Assembly: GCF_016097555.1 (NCBI RefSeq)
Contig: NC_054704.1
Location: forward strand, 30,902,523-30,966,522
Length of the DNA stretch: 64,000 bases
Source: Gigantopelta aegis
Taxonomy: Eukaryota; Mollusca; Gastropoda; Neomphalida; Peltospiridae
Direction of reading: 5' to 3'
Both the position numbers and the translations under genes were made by a program. The notes beneath the pieces are model-generated. The model did not search any database. It was not told the origin of the DNA and saw nothing but the letters and a program-made list of their open reading frames with translations. Below, piece after piece: positions 12,286 through 24,500 of the stretch (the first letter of the stretch is position 1; every line of letters starts with the position of its first letter).

Positions 12286-13120
12286 GCCGTACCATTTTTC
12301 AGAGGCACTTTTGTGGTTATATTTGTTGTATCTATGAAAATGTCCTTGAATTTGAAAGAAGAGTCTGGCAACCTCGAGCCGTACCACTATAGTTTACACT
12401 GCCGCCCCTGCTCTGGTACCCTCCCCGCCTCCGCCCCCTCACCCTTTTGACCTCTAGTTTAGCTCGTGCTCATCGTGGTTTCTTGTTTGCTGTATCATGC
12501 GCAATCGTAGAACATGTGCCGGTGGGGATACAGGCTTGGAACAGATATGTTAAAAAACCCAAATAGGTGTCATATTTATCGAAAACCTTAAATAATTGTC
12601 GTAATCCTCAAGGATGAAGTTGTCACTGTAGATCCTATCCCATCGTGATGGTCCTTTCCATTACGCACGGGTTCTGTTTAAGAACCACTTCCATGCAAAC
12701 CTTGAGATTGTCGGTTTGTTTAAAGTTCGGAAAAGCTGCTGCTTTGATACATCCAAACACTAAACAATGGTTCACCATATTTTACATTTGAAAACTATCT
12801 CCAAAAGAATATTCCATCCATACAATTCAATTCAATAGAATACAATTTTTGCGTTTTAAAAGTACATGTGTTCCACTTTCCCGGTAAAATGTCTGAAAGG
12901 CTGCGAATCACACTTTCATGTTATGCCGGTAAGCGCGTCATAGGGTCACGTGACTTAGCCCTTGGATTCGACAGGGAAAAACGCGACTTTTTATTACGAA
13001 TATATTAAAAACGGGTAAATTTTTAAAACTTTATTTTATTGATACTTTATATATATTGTAAAAGGTATACGTAGATACCAAACAATAGTGAATTACGTTT
13101 TTTTTATTATATATAAACGT
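12286..13120. other. No gene seen
   Basis: Intergenic sequence without recognised coding, repeat or RNA feature. Confidence 0.4.
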
Positions 13121-13159
13121 GGACCTTTAAATTAGAGCTCAACAACGAAAAGTAACGAA

Positions 13160-13230
13160 TGTTAATGATTAAAATTAGCTCCACTGGGTAATAACTGGTA
13201 GACCAGTAGAGCTAATTTTAATCAGATGTA
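13160..13230. mobile_element. Short hairpin MITE related to 48605-48666
   Basis: Inverted ends ttaatgattaaaattagctc and gagctaattttaatcagatg around a gggtaataactgg core. Its left flank (tttaaattagagctcaac...gtaacgaatg) also matches the left flank of the element at 48605, so the two loci share a larger repeat. Confidence 0.6.
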
Positions 13231-13301
13231 AATTACACATAAACACCGTGTATCATCGTTCACTGGCTCCAGTGACCTATAGACCTATAATCTATAGACG
13301 T

Positions 13302-13616
13302 ATAGTGTTTTGTTTAACGACACCACTAGAGCACATTGATTTATTAATCATCGGCTATTGGATGTCAAACATTTTGTAATTTTGACATAGTCTTAGAGAG
13401 GAAACCCGCTACATTTTTCCATTGGTAGCCAGGGATTTTTTTTTATGCACCATCCCATAGACAGTATAGCACATACAACGGCCTTTGATGTACCAGTCGT
13501 GGTGCACTGGCTAGAACAAGACATGGTCCAATGGGCCCACCTATTGGGAACGATCCTAGACAGAATGACCGCACATCAAGCGAGTGCTTCACCACTGGGC
13601 TACGTCCCAGCCCCAA
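13302..13616 (-). mobile_element. SINE, head B with tail 2
   Basis: Minus-strand SINE. Tail 2 (gttttgtttaacgacaccac, agcacattgatttattaatc) is at the low-coordinate end, the shared central domain is in the middle, and a head-B tRNA-like region near 13570-13616 ends in ctgggctacgtcccagccc. No clean target duplication was found; it appears older than the head-A copies. Confidence 0.75.
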
Positions 13617-13706
13617 ATGGTAGCCAGCTACTGTGTCTAAAATATGCCTTTTCTCCTAAATCTGATTGTACGGAGCTTTAGTTTGATTATTCTCGAGTCC
13701 AGCCAT

Positions 13707-15265
13707 GACATTACAGGTGCAGACTCTAGTTTCAGTTAATAAAAATGGACTTTTAAGTTTAATTAATCTACAAACCTGTAACACATTTGGACAAGGTTAT
13801 AACAGCGAGGAGCTAAAGTCTGTGGTGTTAAACGGGGAAAATACCGTCTTAAAAACAAAAAGAGCTTGTCTTGATATCCGTTACTTCTCAGACGAACGTG
13901 CGTTTTTTGAAGTATTAAAAATACATTTTGTGGTATTGCAAAAATCTGAATGACCGGAACCACTTCAGGTGTATGATATGTATTTAAATAATAAAATGTA
14001 AGTACTTCTAATTTATGTTGTCGAAAATGGCTTTAATAGTGAAACATATGCCGTAGTGTTTAAAAACTAGGGTCTGTAACTTCAAACTTACATGTTGTTA
14101 ACCAGTACCAACGCTACATGAAGAAACACTTTTCTCAACATCACCACAAGAAAGTACAACACAGGTTTGTTTCTCATGGGGTAGCCCGAGTACTCCATAC
14201 CTGTCAACTCTCACGCATTTGTAACAAACATCACTCTCTTACGCAACATTTCTATAATCTCGCGCCTTTTTAAAAAAATGAAAGTATTTTATAATCGTGA
14301 TTTATACTTGAGAGCTGAATGGAATTATATGCTGATTATGCAGGGTTTCGGATTTCGTTACATATTATTAATAATATAGCATATTGAACCTACCCTCGGT
14401 TCAGTATCAACAATCACCCGCGGGTGCTGCCGATGACCGACTTGTATAGTTCAACAATAAAGGGACCATTACGGCGTTGTTTTTCGCTATTAAACCCATT
14501 TTTTCACAAATAAAATTGCACTTTACTTACCGTTTATTATTTAGAATATACATTTCCATTCACCTGAAGTGTTTTTTGGTAATCCTGGTAATCCTGGTTT
14601 TTGTAATACCACAAAATGCATTTTTCGTATTTCTTAAAAACGCACGCATGTTTGAGGAAAAAAACGTTGAGCAGACAAGGTCTAATCTATTTTTAGACGG
14701 GATATTTCCATTTCAATGTCACAGACGTTGGTATACCACGTTACCTTTATCAATTTGGTTCGGTTTGTTTTCTCGTGCACGGTTCGCGCAATCAACATCC
14801 GATTTGTTGTTGTTCATTTGTGAGAGTTTTCTTCACAGTTCGTGAACATTTTCAGTAACAATAAAGTTCAGACAAGTAAGTGTCTCAATAAAAAACGTTA
14901 CAAACCCTTAAAACCAATAATTTTGCTAAGTCTTACGATATCTGGAGAGGGGATACAACCAGAACAGAACAGTTGGAACATGTCCAGGAGAGGTGAAAAG
15001 AACGCACCCCAAGTCTGTGCGCACTCTGTGAAATTTGTCGTGACGTAGGCATTGTTGTGCTTCGAGCGACATCTACCGGTGACATCAGAATACTAACTTT
15101 CAAAATTATTTCAAGCAATTGGGACATGGGGATTCCCATGGTATTTATCGATATAAAACCTGCTTTTTCACTCCATTTGATAAAATCGTGATCTTAAATG
15201 TGTTACAGGTTTGTAGATTAACCAAATTATAATTTATTTTCGCTGGGTGGAACTAGGGTGTGCGG
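13707..15265. mobile_element. Degraded long inverted-repeat DNA element
   Basis: The left part (aatctacaaacctgtaacac at about 13766-13785; attttgtggtattgcaaaaa near 13925) recurs inverted at about 15205-15225 and near 14605-14640. The terminal part near 13720 (cagactctagttt) pairs loosely with ggaactagggtgtgcggctt near 15250. Related ends occur at 33657-34026. No transposase was recognised; ORFs within are AT-rich and unassigned. Confidence 0.45.
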
Positions 15266-15413
15266 CTTTAATAGTAGTATCAGGGCCGATATAGAGTCAT
15301 GACCTACTTTCCGTGACCTTGACCTTGATGACGTCACGGCCTTGTGCCGTGACCTCGTCCTACTGGCCCTGACCTACTTAGATTGAACGTCCTACTGACC
15401 CGGCCCCGACCTA

Positions 15414-15613
15414 NNNNNNNNNNNNNNNNNNNNNNNNNNNNNNNNNNNNNNNNNNNNNNNNNNNNNNNNNNNNNNNNNNNNNNNNNNNNNNNNNNNNNNN
15501 NNNNNNNNNNNNNNNNNNNNNNNNNNNNNNNNNNNNNNNNNNNNNNNNNNNNNNNNNNNNNNNNNNNNNNNNNNNNNNNNNNNNNNNNNNNNNNNNNNNN
15601 NNNNNNNNNNNNN
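15414..15613. other. Assembly gap (200 N)
   Basis: Exactly 200 unknown bases. Duplicated block A starts immediately after it. The corresponding point of the second block-A copy lies inside a long inverted repeat (55986-56902), which could explain why the assembly broke here. Confidence 0.99.
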
Positions 15614-15966
15614 AGATTTTTTAAAAACTAATGTCCGAAATATATTACAAATATGTGTGGTTTTGTGTATAGATGTCAAAGTAATATTCTGTGAAAAAAT
15701 TTGGGAAATATATACATTTTATAATATAGTTTAGAGCCGGGACACAAAATGTTACCAATTTTGATATTGACCCGTAAACTAATGAGTATGTTCTACAATA
15801 TGACATGAAATAAAAATCTAGTGACATCTTTAGAAAGTGATGTCATTAGAATGTAGGACAGGCCAAATGAACTGTTCAAGGGTCTATGGTTAGATGATAG
15901 TCTGGTACAGTTGGTTCCATGGGAAAACACATCAGTTTTACTGTTTACAATGGAAATAACTATATA

Positions 15967-16112
15967 GAGAATAATACATGCGTGTCCGTTAGACACCATT
16001 TATCTCACGAGATGTTTTAAAATGTATCGAACGAGCAAAAGCGAGTTTGGTACGTTTTTAAACGAGTTGAGACAAATGGTATTTAGCGGACATGAATGTA
16101 TTATTCTATTTC
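15967..16112. repeat. Hairpin repeat
   Basis: Near-palindrome with arms gaataatacatgcgtgtccg and cggacatgaatgtattattc about 100 bases apart, with cgaacgagcaaaagcgagtt between them. The duplicate at about 57125-57215 is shortened. A related sequence (agagtggtcgtaatatacca, ggagcaaaagcaagatgg) occurs near 18850-18935. Confidence 0.6.
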
Positions 16113-16119
16113 TTACATA

Positions 16120-17460
16120 TCCTCAAAAACCAGGTTTTAAGCAAATTTTAACATCTTTTCCAACTAAAACATTGCACTTGTAGCGAACTTACGTGTCACA
16201 GACCCATGATTGTCAGGTTAACTATACGTCACAGTGTAATATATTTCCACAGTGTTGTTTTTCATTGGCTGCATGGCACTGGTGACTTGGTCATCACCTA
16301 GGAGCAGCCAGTCGTATGTCTTGAAACTAATATTATGTGTTATCAAAAATAATGCATGGTGTTCTCACCAACGGGTGTGTAAGAAATTTAGTTTTTAAGA
16401 GTTACAGGTGTTCTATTGTCTATTTGATGCTTGTAGATGTTTAATTTTGTACCACAGGCTAACGTTGTTCGGTAAAAAATGACATTTGTGGGCATCAAAT
16501 AAGACAATAACAAATCTAAAAAATTCCATATGGCTATCTCCTAAATGTAAAAATAATATTACTTGTTGATGGCATTGTTAGGTGTGTCTATGCACTGAAA
16601 CCCAAAACTGAATACAGCAATCACTTTCCTCACTAGAAATAATGATATCTTAAATACATTTAATCACAGCAAACACCAGCATTGCCATGACAGAATTAAA
16701 ATCAAGAAAAAAACAAAAAACATGTTGGCCTTTTTCTATAATAGCAAACTAAGGTACCTTCAAAAAGTTCATAATCATCTTCTATAATGTATAAAGCTGT
16801 ACATCTGACAAAATGATTTTCTGTATAGGATGCAAAAAATAATTTTTTGTATCTATTCGATTTCCCTAAATTTATAAGCCTACAGACTGGAGAGCAAAGT
16901 TCGAGTTATGGCCCCTTAGTAAATAAATTGAAAAAAAAAGAGAAACTTTTCCCAAACCCTCACACGAAGCCACCCAGCACTCTCACCAGGCCTTGATGGT
17001 CCATGCATCCTTAAACAAAACATGAATCAAATGTCTTTACCTCATGTAACTCAATAATAGTTAACAAATATTAACATTTAAGAATATTTCACAAGCGTAA
17101 AAGTCATTCAAAAGGAACAATTCTAAAGTGAATATTCAGCAAAATACCAAGTGCCATGATCAGAGACACAAAAATTAAGATGATAAGACTAAAGTTCCAA
17201 GCAAAACATACCAAATCAAACCACTTTCATTCATTTCCAAATACATGCATATATATTGAAACAAATATTCATCTTTAATGCACTATAATGTGGAAATAGT
17301 TTTATAACATTGGAAATGTTTTATTTAACAACACTTTGTATACATTGTACTAGTATATTAAAAGAAAACTGTTCTAATTCATGTTTCCTTTAACATCATA
17401 TAAATTTGTTGTGACTGACCCACCATTAGGCCTACATTTGTGGTATGAAACCAATTGGTG
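16120..17460. other. 3' flank of TPMT, no gene seen
   Basis: AT-rich. The stretch 16140-16330 is distantly repeated at 19010-19200 (shared words around ggagcagccagtcgtatgtc / ggagcagccaattgtatgtt). No exon recognised. Confidence 0.4.
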
Positions 17461-17466
17461 CAGTTA

Positions 17467-17783
17467 AAGTTTGTTTTGTTTAACGACACCACTAGAGCAC
17501 ACTGATTAATAAATCATCGGCCATTAGATGTCAAACATTTGATAATTCTGACTCGTAGTCAACAGAGGAAACCTGTTACATTTTTCCTAATGCAGCAAGG
17601 GATCTTTTATATGCACTTTCCCACAGACAGAAAAGCATATACCACGATCTTTGACTAGTTGTGGTGCACTGGTTGGAACAAGAAAAAATCCCAATCAGTT
17701 GGAACGGATCCACTGAGGTGGTTCGATCCTGTGACACAAGCACCTCAGGCAAGCGTTCAACCAACTGAGCTAAATTCCACCCC
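17467..17783 (-). mobile_element. SINE, head C with tail 2
   Basis: Minus-strand SINE. Tail 2 (gtttgttttgtttaacgaca) is followed by the shared central domain (ggatcttttatatgcacttt) and a third tRNA-like head (read on the minus strand: ggaatttagctcagttggtt, B-box ggatcgaacc). The orthologous insertion is present at 59483-59800 in block A copy 2, so it is older than the duplication. Confidence 0.78.
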
Positions 17784-17817
17784 AAACTGGTGTGGCAGTA
17801 TGACCAGTATACATTTT

Positions 17818-17887
17818 CCTATTAGCACAGTTGGCAGAGTGTTGGATTCTCATACAGAGGGTCTTTGGTTTGATTCCCCTCTGTGGA
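17818..17887 (+). tRNA. tRNA-like sequence, probable pseudogene
   Basis: A-box-like tagcacagttggcagag, a ctcata anticodon-loop-like segment and a B-box ggtttgattccc in the right order for a tRNA. The copy at 59836-59905 has the better A-box tagctcagttgg. Arm pairing is poor in the anticodon stem, so it is more likely a tRNA-derived relic or SINE head than a working tRNA. Confidence 0.35.
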
Positions 17888-18532
17888 GTTTTATTTATCT
17901 GACACAACACAAGAATACAATTATAAGCATTCAGGACCCATTACACAGGCAAGACAATGACACTTGATGAAATCAACTGAAAGCTTTGCGAAATGTGCAC
18001 AAAGCGAACAGTACAGGCCAAAGGCCGTGAGTGGGGAGGTCTAAAGCGTGAAGTAACCCAACATGGCATGAAAGCAGATTAGAAATATTGAGAAAATGTA
18101 TTTAGACCATCTGATTGACAAAATAAAGGTACCTACACCCCCCAAAAAAACCTCCTCGGATTTGGACGATTCACAGAAACGACCTAAATGGCTTTCAAAT
18201 CCACGGATTTCCTTGGATCCACGGAAGATTGTCATGACTGATTACAGTTTAACTGCCCATTGCCCACAGCTCCAGGCCGAGGAGGGAGGATGTAGTATCG
18301 TTGCTATAAAAGCTCCTACTGGCAGTAGCTAGTAGGAATTTCCCTATTAGCTTACATATGGTCTGTGGTTCAAATCCCCTCAGATATTGATTTTTTTCTT
18401 ACATTGGTAAATATTTAGTTTCCTTTTTTTTGTAATACACATGTATATTGAAAAAAACAAGACAAAAACAGATCTAAAGAATAAAAGGAAAGAGTTTTGC
18501 AATATCGACTCAAAACTTACCACAACTGTCAT

Positions 18533-18538
18533 TTTATT
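18533..18538 (-). promoter_or_regulatory. Possible TPMT polyadenylation signal
   Basis: AATAAA on the minus strand about 160 bases past the TPMT stop codon, conserved in block A copy 2. Other AT-rich candidates exist nearby. Confidence 0.3.
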
Positions 18539-18699
18539 TATGCCCTATTGTGTGTTCTTTTGTGTTATTTTACACAATAACCCAAGGGGTGTATTGGTAC
18601 AAATAAATGTAAAGTAAATAAATTGGCTGAATTTACTGAGTTGGTTAGGTGTCAGTAAAATGTAGTTTAAGTTTTAAAATGTTGAAAAACTCCATTTCT

Positions 18700-18812
18700 C
18701 TATTTCACAATGATTAGATAGAGGTCTTCATTCTGCTCGGTAATTCCCCAAGACTTGTGCTGTTCTTCGAAAGAATCCACAGAACACACTTTTTCTACAG
18801 TGCATTTATCAC
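18700..18812 (-). CDS. TPMT: TPMT coding exon 8 with stop
   Basis: 113 nt encoding residues 206-241 and TAG (18702-18700). Includes FEEQHKSWGI, a strong family motif, and ends LIIVK. Acceptor gtttctttcag. Duplicated at 60517-60405. Confidence 0.94.
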
Positions 18813-19869
18813 CTGAAAGAAACAGCATTATACATTTAGGAGAAGTAGAGAGTGGTCGTAATATACCATTTATTTTACAAGTTGTGTCAAAATCTAACCA
18901 AGGAGCAAAAGCAAGATGGATACATTTTTAAACGATGAGTTGTAAATGAATGAATGAATGTTTAACGAAGCAGGAAAAATACATCGGCTATTGCGCGAGT
19001 TGTAAGATACATAAATGGTATCTAATGAACACAGGTGTCCTTGCACTGGCAGTTAACTTATGTATCACAGAGCAATCAATTTTGATTGTGCTTATTTCAT
19101 TGGATGTTATGGCTGTGATGTCCAGATCATCACTTAGGAGCAGCCAATTGTATGTTTTTAAATCAATAGCACATACATGTGTTATTGCTATATGACATCA
19201 GATCACATATGATGTTCTCACGAAAGAGTGCAAAAACAAAAAGGGAATAGAAAGTTTGTTTGAGAACATTTAGTAAGTGGCTATGTGTCGTAACATATTG
19301 TAATTACAACACTCAGTCTGCAGAATGAGAGTAGAAACGTTCTGCAACATGGCTACTTTTATTATTAGCAGCATGCAGTCTTTTGGATGCAGGTTTTGAA
19401 GACACTAACAGCACTATTATATACAGCTAGCTCTTGTTACTTTGTGTGATGGGTAATGATAGATTTACGTAATAAAATAATAAAATTTTGCTTGGCATGG
19501 CAGTGTGTATGTAGTGAGTTTGTGTGTAGGTGTGTAGGCGTGCAGGCTCCTATTTTTGTCAGGAGCAAACGAAAATCCCTTAATCTGGATAACAACATTT
19601 ATTCATATTAGCATTGCTACCAAACAACTATATTGGGTTGCAAACAAATCACTACAAATGTTTACATGAATTACAACTAATTTTGAGAGTAGAATGATGG
19701 AAATACATGTATATGGTAAAAAGGTCTCAGGTTAGCACATTTTGCCCGAATATCTCCATCATTTCTGCCAGAATTTCAGGTTTTGGCCCTCATACGCTTA
19801 ATGTGTGTGAATGTGTGTTTGTTTGAGTGTTATTTATTTGTTTCTGTTATTGTATCTGTGCCTGTGTTA

Positions 19870-19908
<39 letters not shown>

Positions 19909-21489
19909 AGTATGTAAATGTATAAGTGTTAATGATTTGTTTGTCTTACCATAGAGATCACAAACTTGATTTTCACGAACAACATGAGGTGGACCTGAAA
20001 AAACAGATGTCACATAAAATTAGAAAGACTCATTTCCATAAGAATAAGAAGCAACTAGATGGGGGGGGGGGGGGGGGCTGACTGAGATTGAGGGCGCAAA
20101 GCAAAGTTTCTAGAGGGTTATGGAGTATGCTTCCCTGCAATTTTTTGAAAAACTAGATGACCTATTTGTGATTTATTTTATTCTGTTTTTATTCCTTTGT
20201 TATAATACCAATTACAAATTTAACAGGGTGGTTTGCACTGTCCTGTGCCATTGGCAGCGGCTTGGTCTTTTGTATCATGTCTGCTGCTTTTTGGTTTTTA
20301 AAATTAAAGTGGTGCCAGAATCTGTGAATGACATAACATTTTGTTTCTCTTGAATACAGCGAGGCTCCACCTCACCTATCATCATCCGAATATGTTTCGC
20401 TCCACTCGACAACACCTTAAAAAATAGGTGGTTATTCCTTTTGTCGAAGAACAAGAAGAGAATAGATTTCAGGTAGCATTAAAATCTGGAATTCTCTATG
20501 TAATAGAAAAATAATTACCTGGCCAGTTAGAATCATCAAATGATTTAATGCACAGCAATTGGCGACATCCTGGTGCCATTAGAGTCTCTAATAATGATGC
20601 GAATCTGGTAAGAAAAACAACAATAAATGACACAAATAAAATTTCATCCACAGATGCAAAGATGTAAAAATAATCGTGTGCAACAAATATATAAGCCAAC
20701 CATATCTAGCCCAAGCTAACTACTTGTACGGAGTGACAGTACAAGAAAAGTTAAAAGTTTGTTTTGTTTAACAAAACCACTTGGAGCACATTGATTTATT
20801 AATCATTGGTTATTGGATGTCAGACATTTGGTCATTCTGACATATAGTTTTAGAGAGGAAACGCACTACATTAGTAGCAAGGGATCTTTTATATGCATCA
20901 TCCTACAGACAGGATAGCACAAACCACAGCCTTTGATACACCAGTCATGGTGCACTGGCTAGAACAAGAAATAGCCCCATGGGCCACCGACAAAGAGTAC
21001 AAAAATCAGGCACTGTAATATAAAAAAAAAAGAGGACACTTTTAAACTGAAAAAAAAAGGTTATGAAGTTCATTTTGTTTAACGACACCACTATAGCACA
21101 TTAATTTATTAGTCATAGACTAATTAGTCATAAGTATTAGTCATAACGGAAATGAAACATTTGATAATTCTGACTTGTAGTCTTAGAGGAAACCCGCTAC
21201 ATTTTTCCATTAGCAGCAAGTGATCTTTTATATGCACTTTCTCAAAGACAGAACATACCATGGCTTTGATATACCAGTCATGGACAGTAGTTGGGATGGG
21301 GAAAAAACAATCAGTGAATGGGTCTACCAAGGGCAATCCACCTCAGCCGAGCTAGATCCCAGCCCTTCTTGTGGGTTTTGGTGATGATGTTAACTAGTTT
21401 AACGTGCCCATATATCACTAGGGTTTCGAACACGCCCATCCCAAGTCCGACCTACGATAAGATCGATGGCCTGACTCAGGATGGGGTGT

Positions 21490-21521
<32 letters not shown>

Positions 21522-24500
21522 GAAAATGCGCAGGATTTTTGAAAATAGCAATTAGTATAAAAATTTAATAGAATAAATTTTAAAAAATAAAAAGGTTACA
21601 AGCCGAAAAAAAAAAGAATTGACTGCTCGGCCGAATATTTATATAATTTGGAGCATTTTAGAAGGAGAGTACAAAATTAAATAAGAGAAAGAAGAGAGGA
21701 TCGGACTATTTAATAAAAAAAAAAAATTTAAAGTAATTTCGACATAAAATTTTGAACGCAGATCTAAACGTTTAGTCCAATCGATATGTCCATGCGAGTG
21801 GCCTCGTTAAGGCCATTTGGGTGCACAGCTTAAAGGGACGAGATGGGTTGCATCCCGTCAAGAAAACCCATAGATTGACAGTCGATAGACGTTGAGTGGG
21901 TTTTGGGGTGGGGTTTTTTGGTATGTCCCTGTATAAATATACTAAAAGGCAAAAGTTATTGTGACATGGATTGTTTGGAGTAATAAATTTGTGAATGGAT
22001 TTATGGATGTAAACCAGAGAAAATGTGCATGAAACAGCTCGAAGAAATGCAACCAAGCAGTTGTTGCAGCGATTGCATGCTTTGTGCAAGAAACATGGAA
22101 TATTCTGGAGAAATCCTGTCCAGTGTTCACCATAAAAGGCCAGACATTCAGTCGCAAATCATTGCCACTCTGTGCAGAAGTCAGAAAAACACCATTAGTG
22201 AGCTGTGTGATGCAATTTCGTCATGCTACGCCTCAGTGAAAATGACAGATGGCGAGTCATAGGGATGATTGAATCTGGGACCTCACAGCGTGACTGTACG
22301 TCAATTCAACGTCTAACAGAAACACCATATAACACTTATGGCAACAATATCAACAAAACAACCAGGTTAGGGACCGTCCCCGAAGTGGCCGACCACCTGT
22401 GACAACCCCTCGCCAAGACACATGGATCCGAACCTCAGATCTGGAATGGCATTCCCAGGAACTTTCTCCAGCATTTAGTGGCCTCAATGAGATGACAGTG
22501 CCAGGCCTGTATCAATGCTCAAGGTTGGCACACTCGCTACTGACTGTGTGAACTTCCCTCTGGACCCACTTTAGTAATGTGGCTCATTTGCATATGGCAG
22601 TTGCGCCCTTTTCATGGACTATTGCTCGTTTCCATACCTTCGGACATTTCTCTTTCCATGTTATAACGTTTCATACAAGGCAGTAAAAACTTATTATCAA
22701 TTATCTTTGTCTTTTGTGTGTCACGATAACTTTTGCCTTTTAGTATATATACCAAAAGACCAGGGGCCTAATTCTCTAAACTCATTCAACTTTGCGATCT
22801 CGCAGTGCAGTGCTAAAAGACTTGCAAAGAGGATGTTTTGTTGTCTAGCAAAGCCTAAGACAGCTTTGTGAATTAGGCCCCAGGTAATGGAAGAAAATGA
22901 ACCTGTGTCAGCAGCAAGAGACATTTTATGTGCAATACCATGGGTTTTAACACACCAGTCATGGAGCAACACTGGTTATATATATAATGAGAAAACCCTT
23001 GAATAGAAAGTAAAAGAAAACTGAATAGAACGCCAATTGTATTTATTATTCATTAGGACTATGGAATAAAAAGAGAAGTAACTCTTCAGTTTTACTCAAT
23101 CATAAAAGAAAAAAACCTGAAGGTCTACTCTGTTAATCAAATGGTCAACTTGAGTTATATCTAACAAACTGAAATAATTGTATCATCACTACATTAATTT
23201 AATCTACAACAGTTTACATTATGTTATCAAAAGAAACAGAATGGTTGAAATATATATCATGAATATACCGAAATACTTTTCAGTTTAGTGAAGAATGCTT
23301 AGTAAACAAATTGAACAACTTGTGATTGAGGAAAGGTCATCACTTAAATGTGGCATAAAAAAAAAAATGTTTTATTTAACGACACACTCAACACATTCTT
23401 TTATGGTTATATGGAGTCAGACATATGGTTAAGGACCACACAGATATGGAGAAAGAAAAAGAAAGAAATGTTTCATTTAACGACGCACTCGACACATTAT
23501 TTACGGTTATATGGCGTCAGACATATGGTTAAGGACCACACAGATTTTGAGAGGAAACCCGCTGTCATCACTATATGGGCTACTCTTCCGATTAGCAGCA
23601 AGGGATCTTTTATTTGCGCTTTCCACAGGCAGGATAGCACAAACCATGGCCTTTGTTGAACCAGTTATGGATCACTGGTCGGTGCAAGTGGTTTACACCT
23701 ACCCATTGAGTCTTGCAGAGCACTCACTCAGGGTTTGGAGTCGGTATCTGGATTAAAAATCCCATGCCTCGACTGGGATCCGAACCCAGTACCTACTAGC
23801 CTGTAGACCGATGGCCTACCACGACGCCACCGAGGCCGATACACAGATATTGAGAGAAAACCTGCTGTCGCCACTTCATAGGCTACTAATTTTGATTAGC
23901 AGCATGGGATCTTTTATATGCACCATCCCAGAGACAGGGTAGTACATACCACGGCCTTTGATATACATGTACCAGTCGTAGTGCACTGGCTGGAACGAGG
24001 AATAGCCCAATGGGCCCACTGACTGGGTTCGATCTCACACCGACAGTGCATCGTGCGAGCGCTTTGCCACTGGGCTACATCCCGCCCCTAAATGTGGCAT
24101 AAAGACCAATAATAACATTAGACAGCCTGAAAGTAATTTTTTTTAAATACCGTTTTTGTTGGTCTTTGTTTACAGAAACCAAGGCTCCTCTATCCCAAAT
24201 AGCATCAAACTGTCCAGCAAGGTCTCTGTAAAACAACCACGACAGCCACATTATAATCTACTGGGTGTTTACTGAGAAAAGTTCATAAGACTACAGTACA
24301 GGGTACCATACGGAAAATCAAATGTGAATAGTTAGTCCTGACTCTAAGTAGGTCTATTAATATCGCTTTCTGATGAAAATAGCAGTTTTGTTTTAAAATG
24401 TGTAGCCAATTTTGAATGATTTGTGGGGTTTCGGGGTTTGTCATTTTACTATATAAAACAAGTGATCACGAAATAGGTTACTGTATTTTTCTGTTTAAAA

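Larger units (their letters stand above)
15614..20432 (+). repeat. Duplicated block A, copy 1
   Basis: Direct duplicate of 56761-62476, collinear through the last two TPMT exons. Copy 2 has extra insertions (SINEs at 57552 and 60662, a Penelope-like fragment at 58339). Copy 1 has about 300 bases (17943-18243) absent from copy 2, bounded by the short word attaca. Similarity ends near gctccactcgacaacacc at 20430. Confidence 0.9.

Noticed and set aside
11870..12337. 155-aa ORF
   Set aside because: Runs through GT/CA simple repeats and a poly-G tract.
14477..14845. 122-aa hydrophobic ORF resembling a membrane protein
   Set aside because: Lies in the inverted-repeat element at 13707-15265; hydrophobicity comes from T-rich sequence and no family is recognisable.
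15383..15679. ORFs across the N stretch
   Set aside because: Made only of unknown bases.
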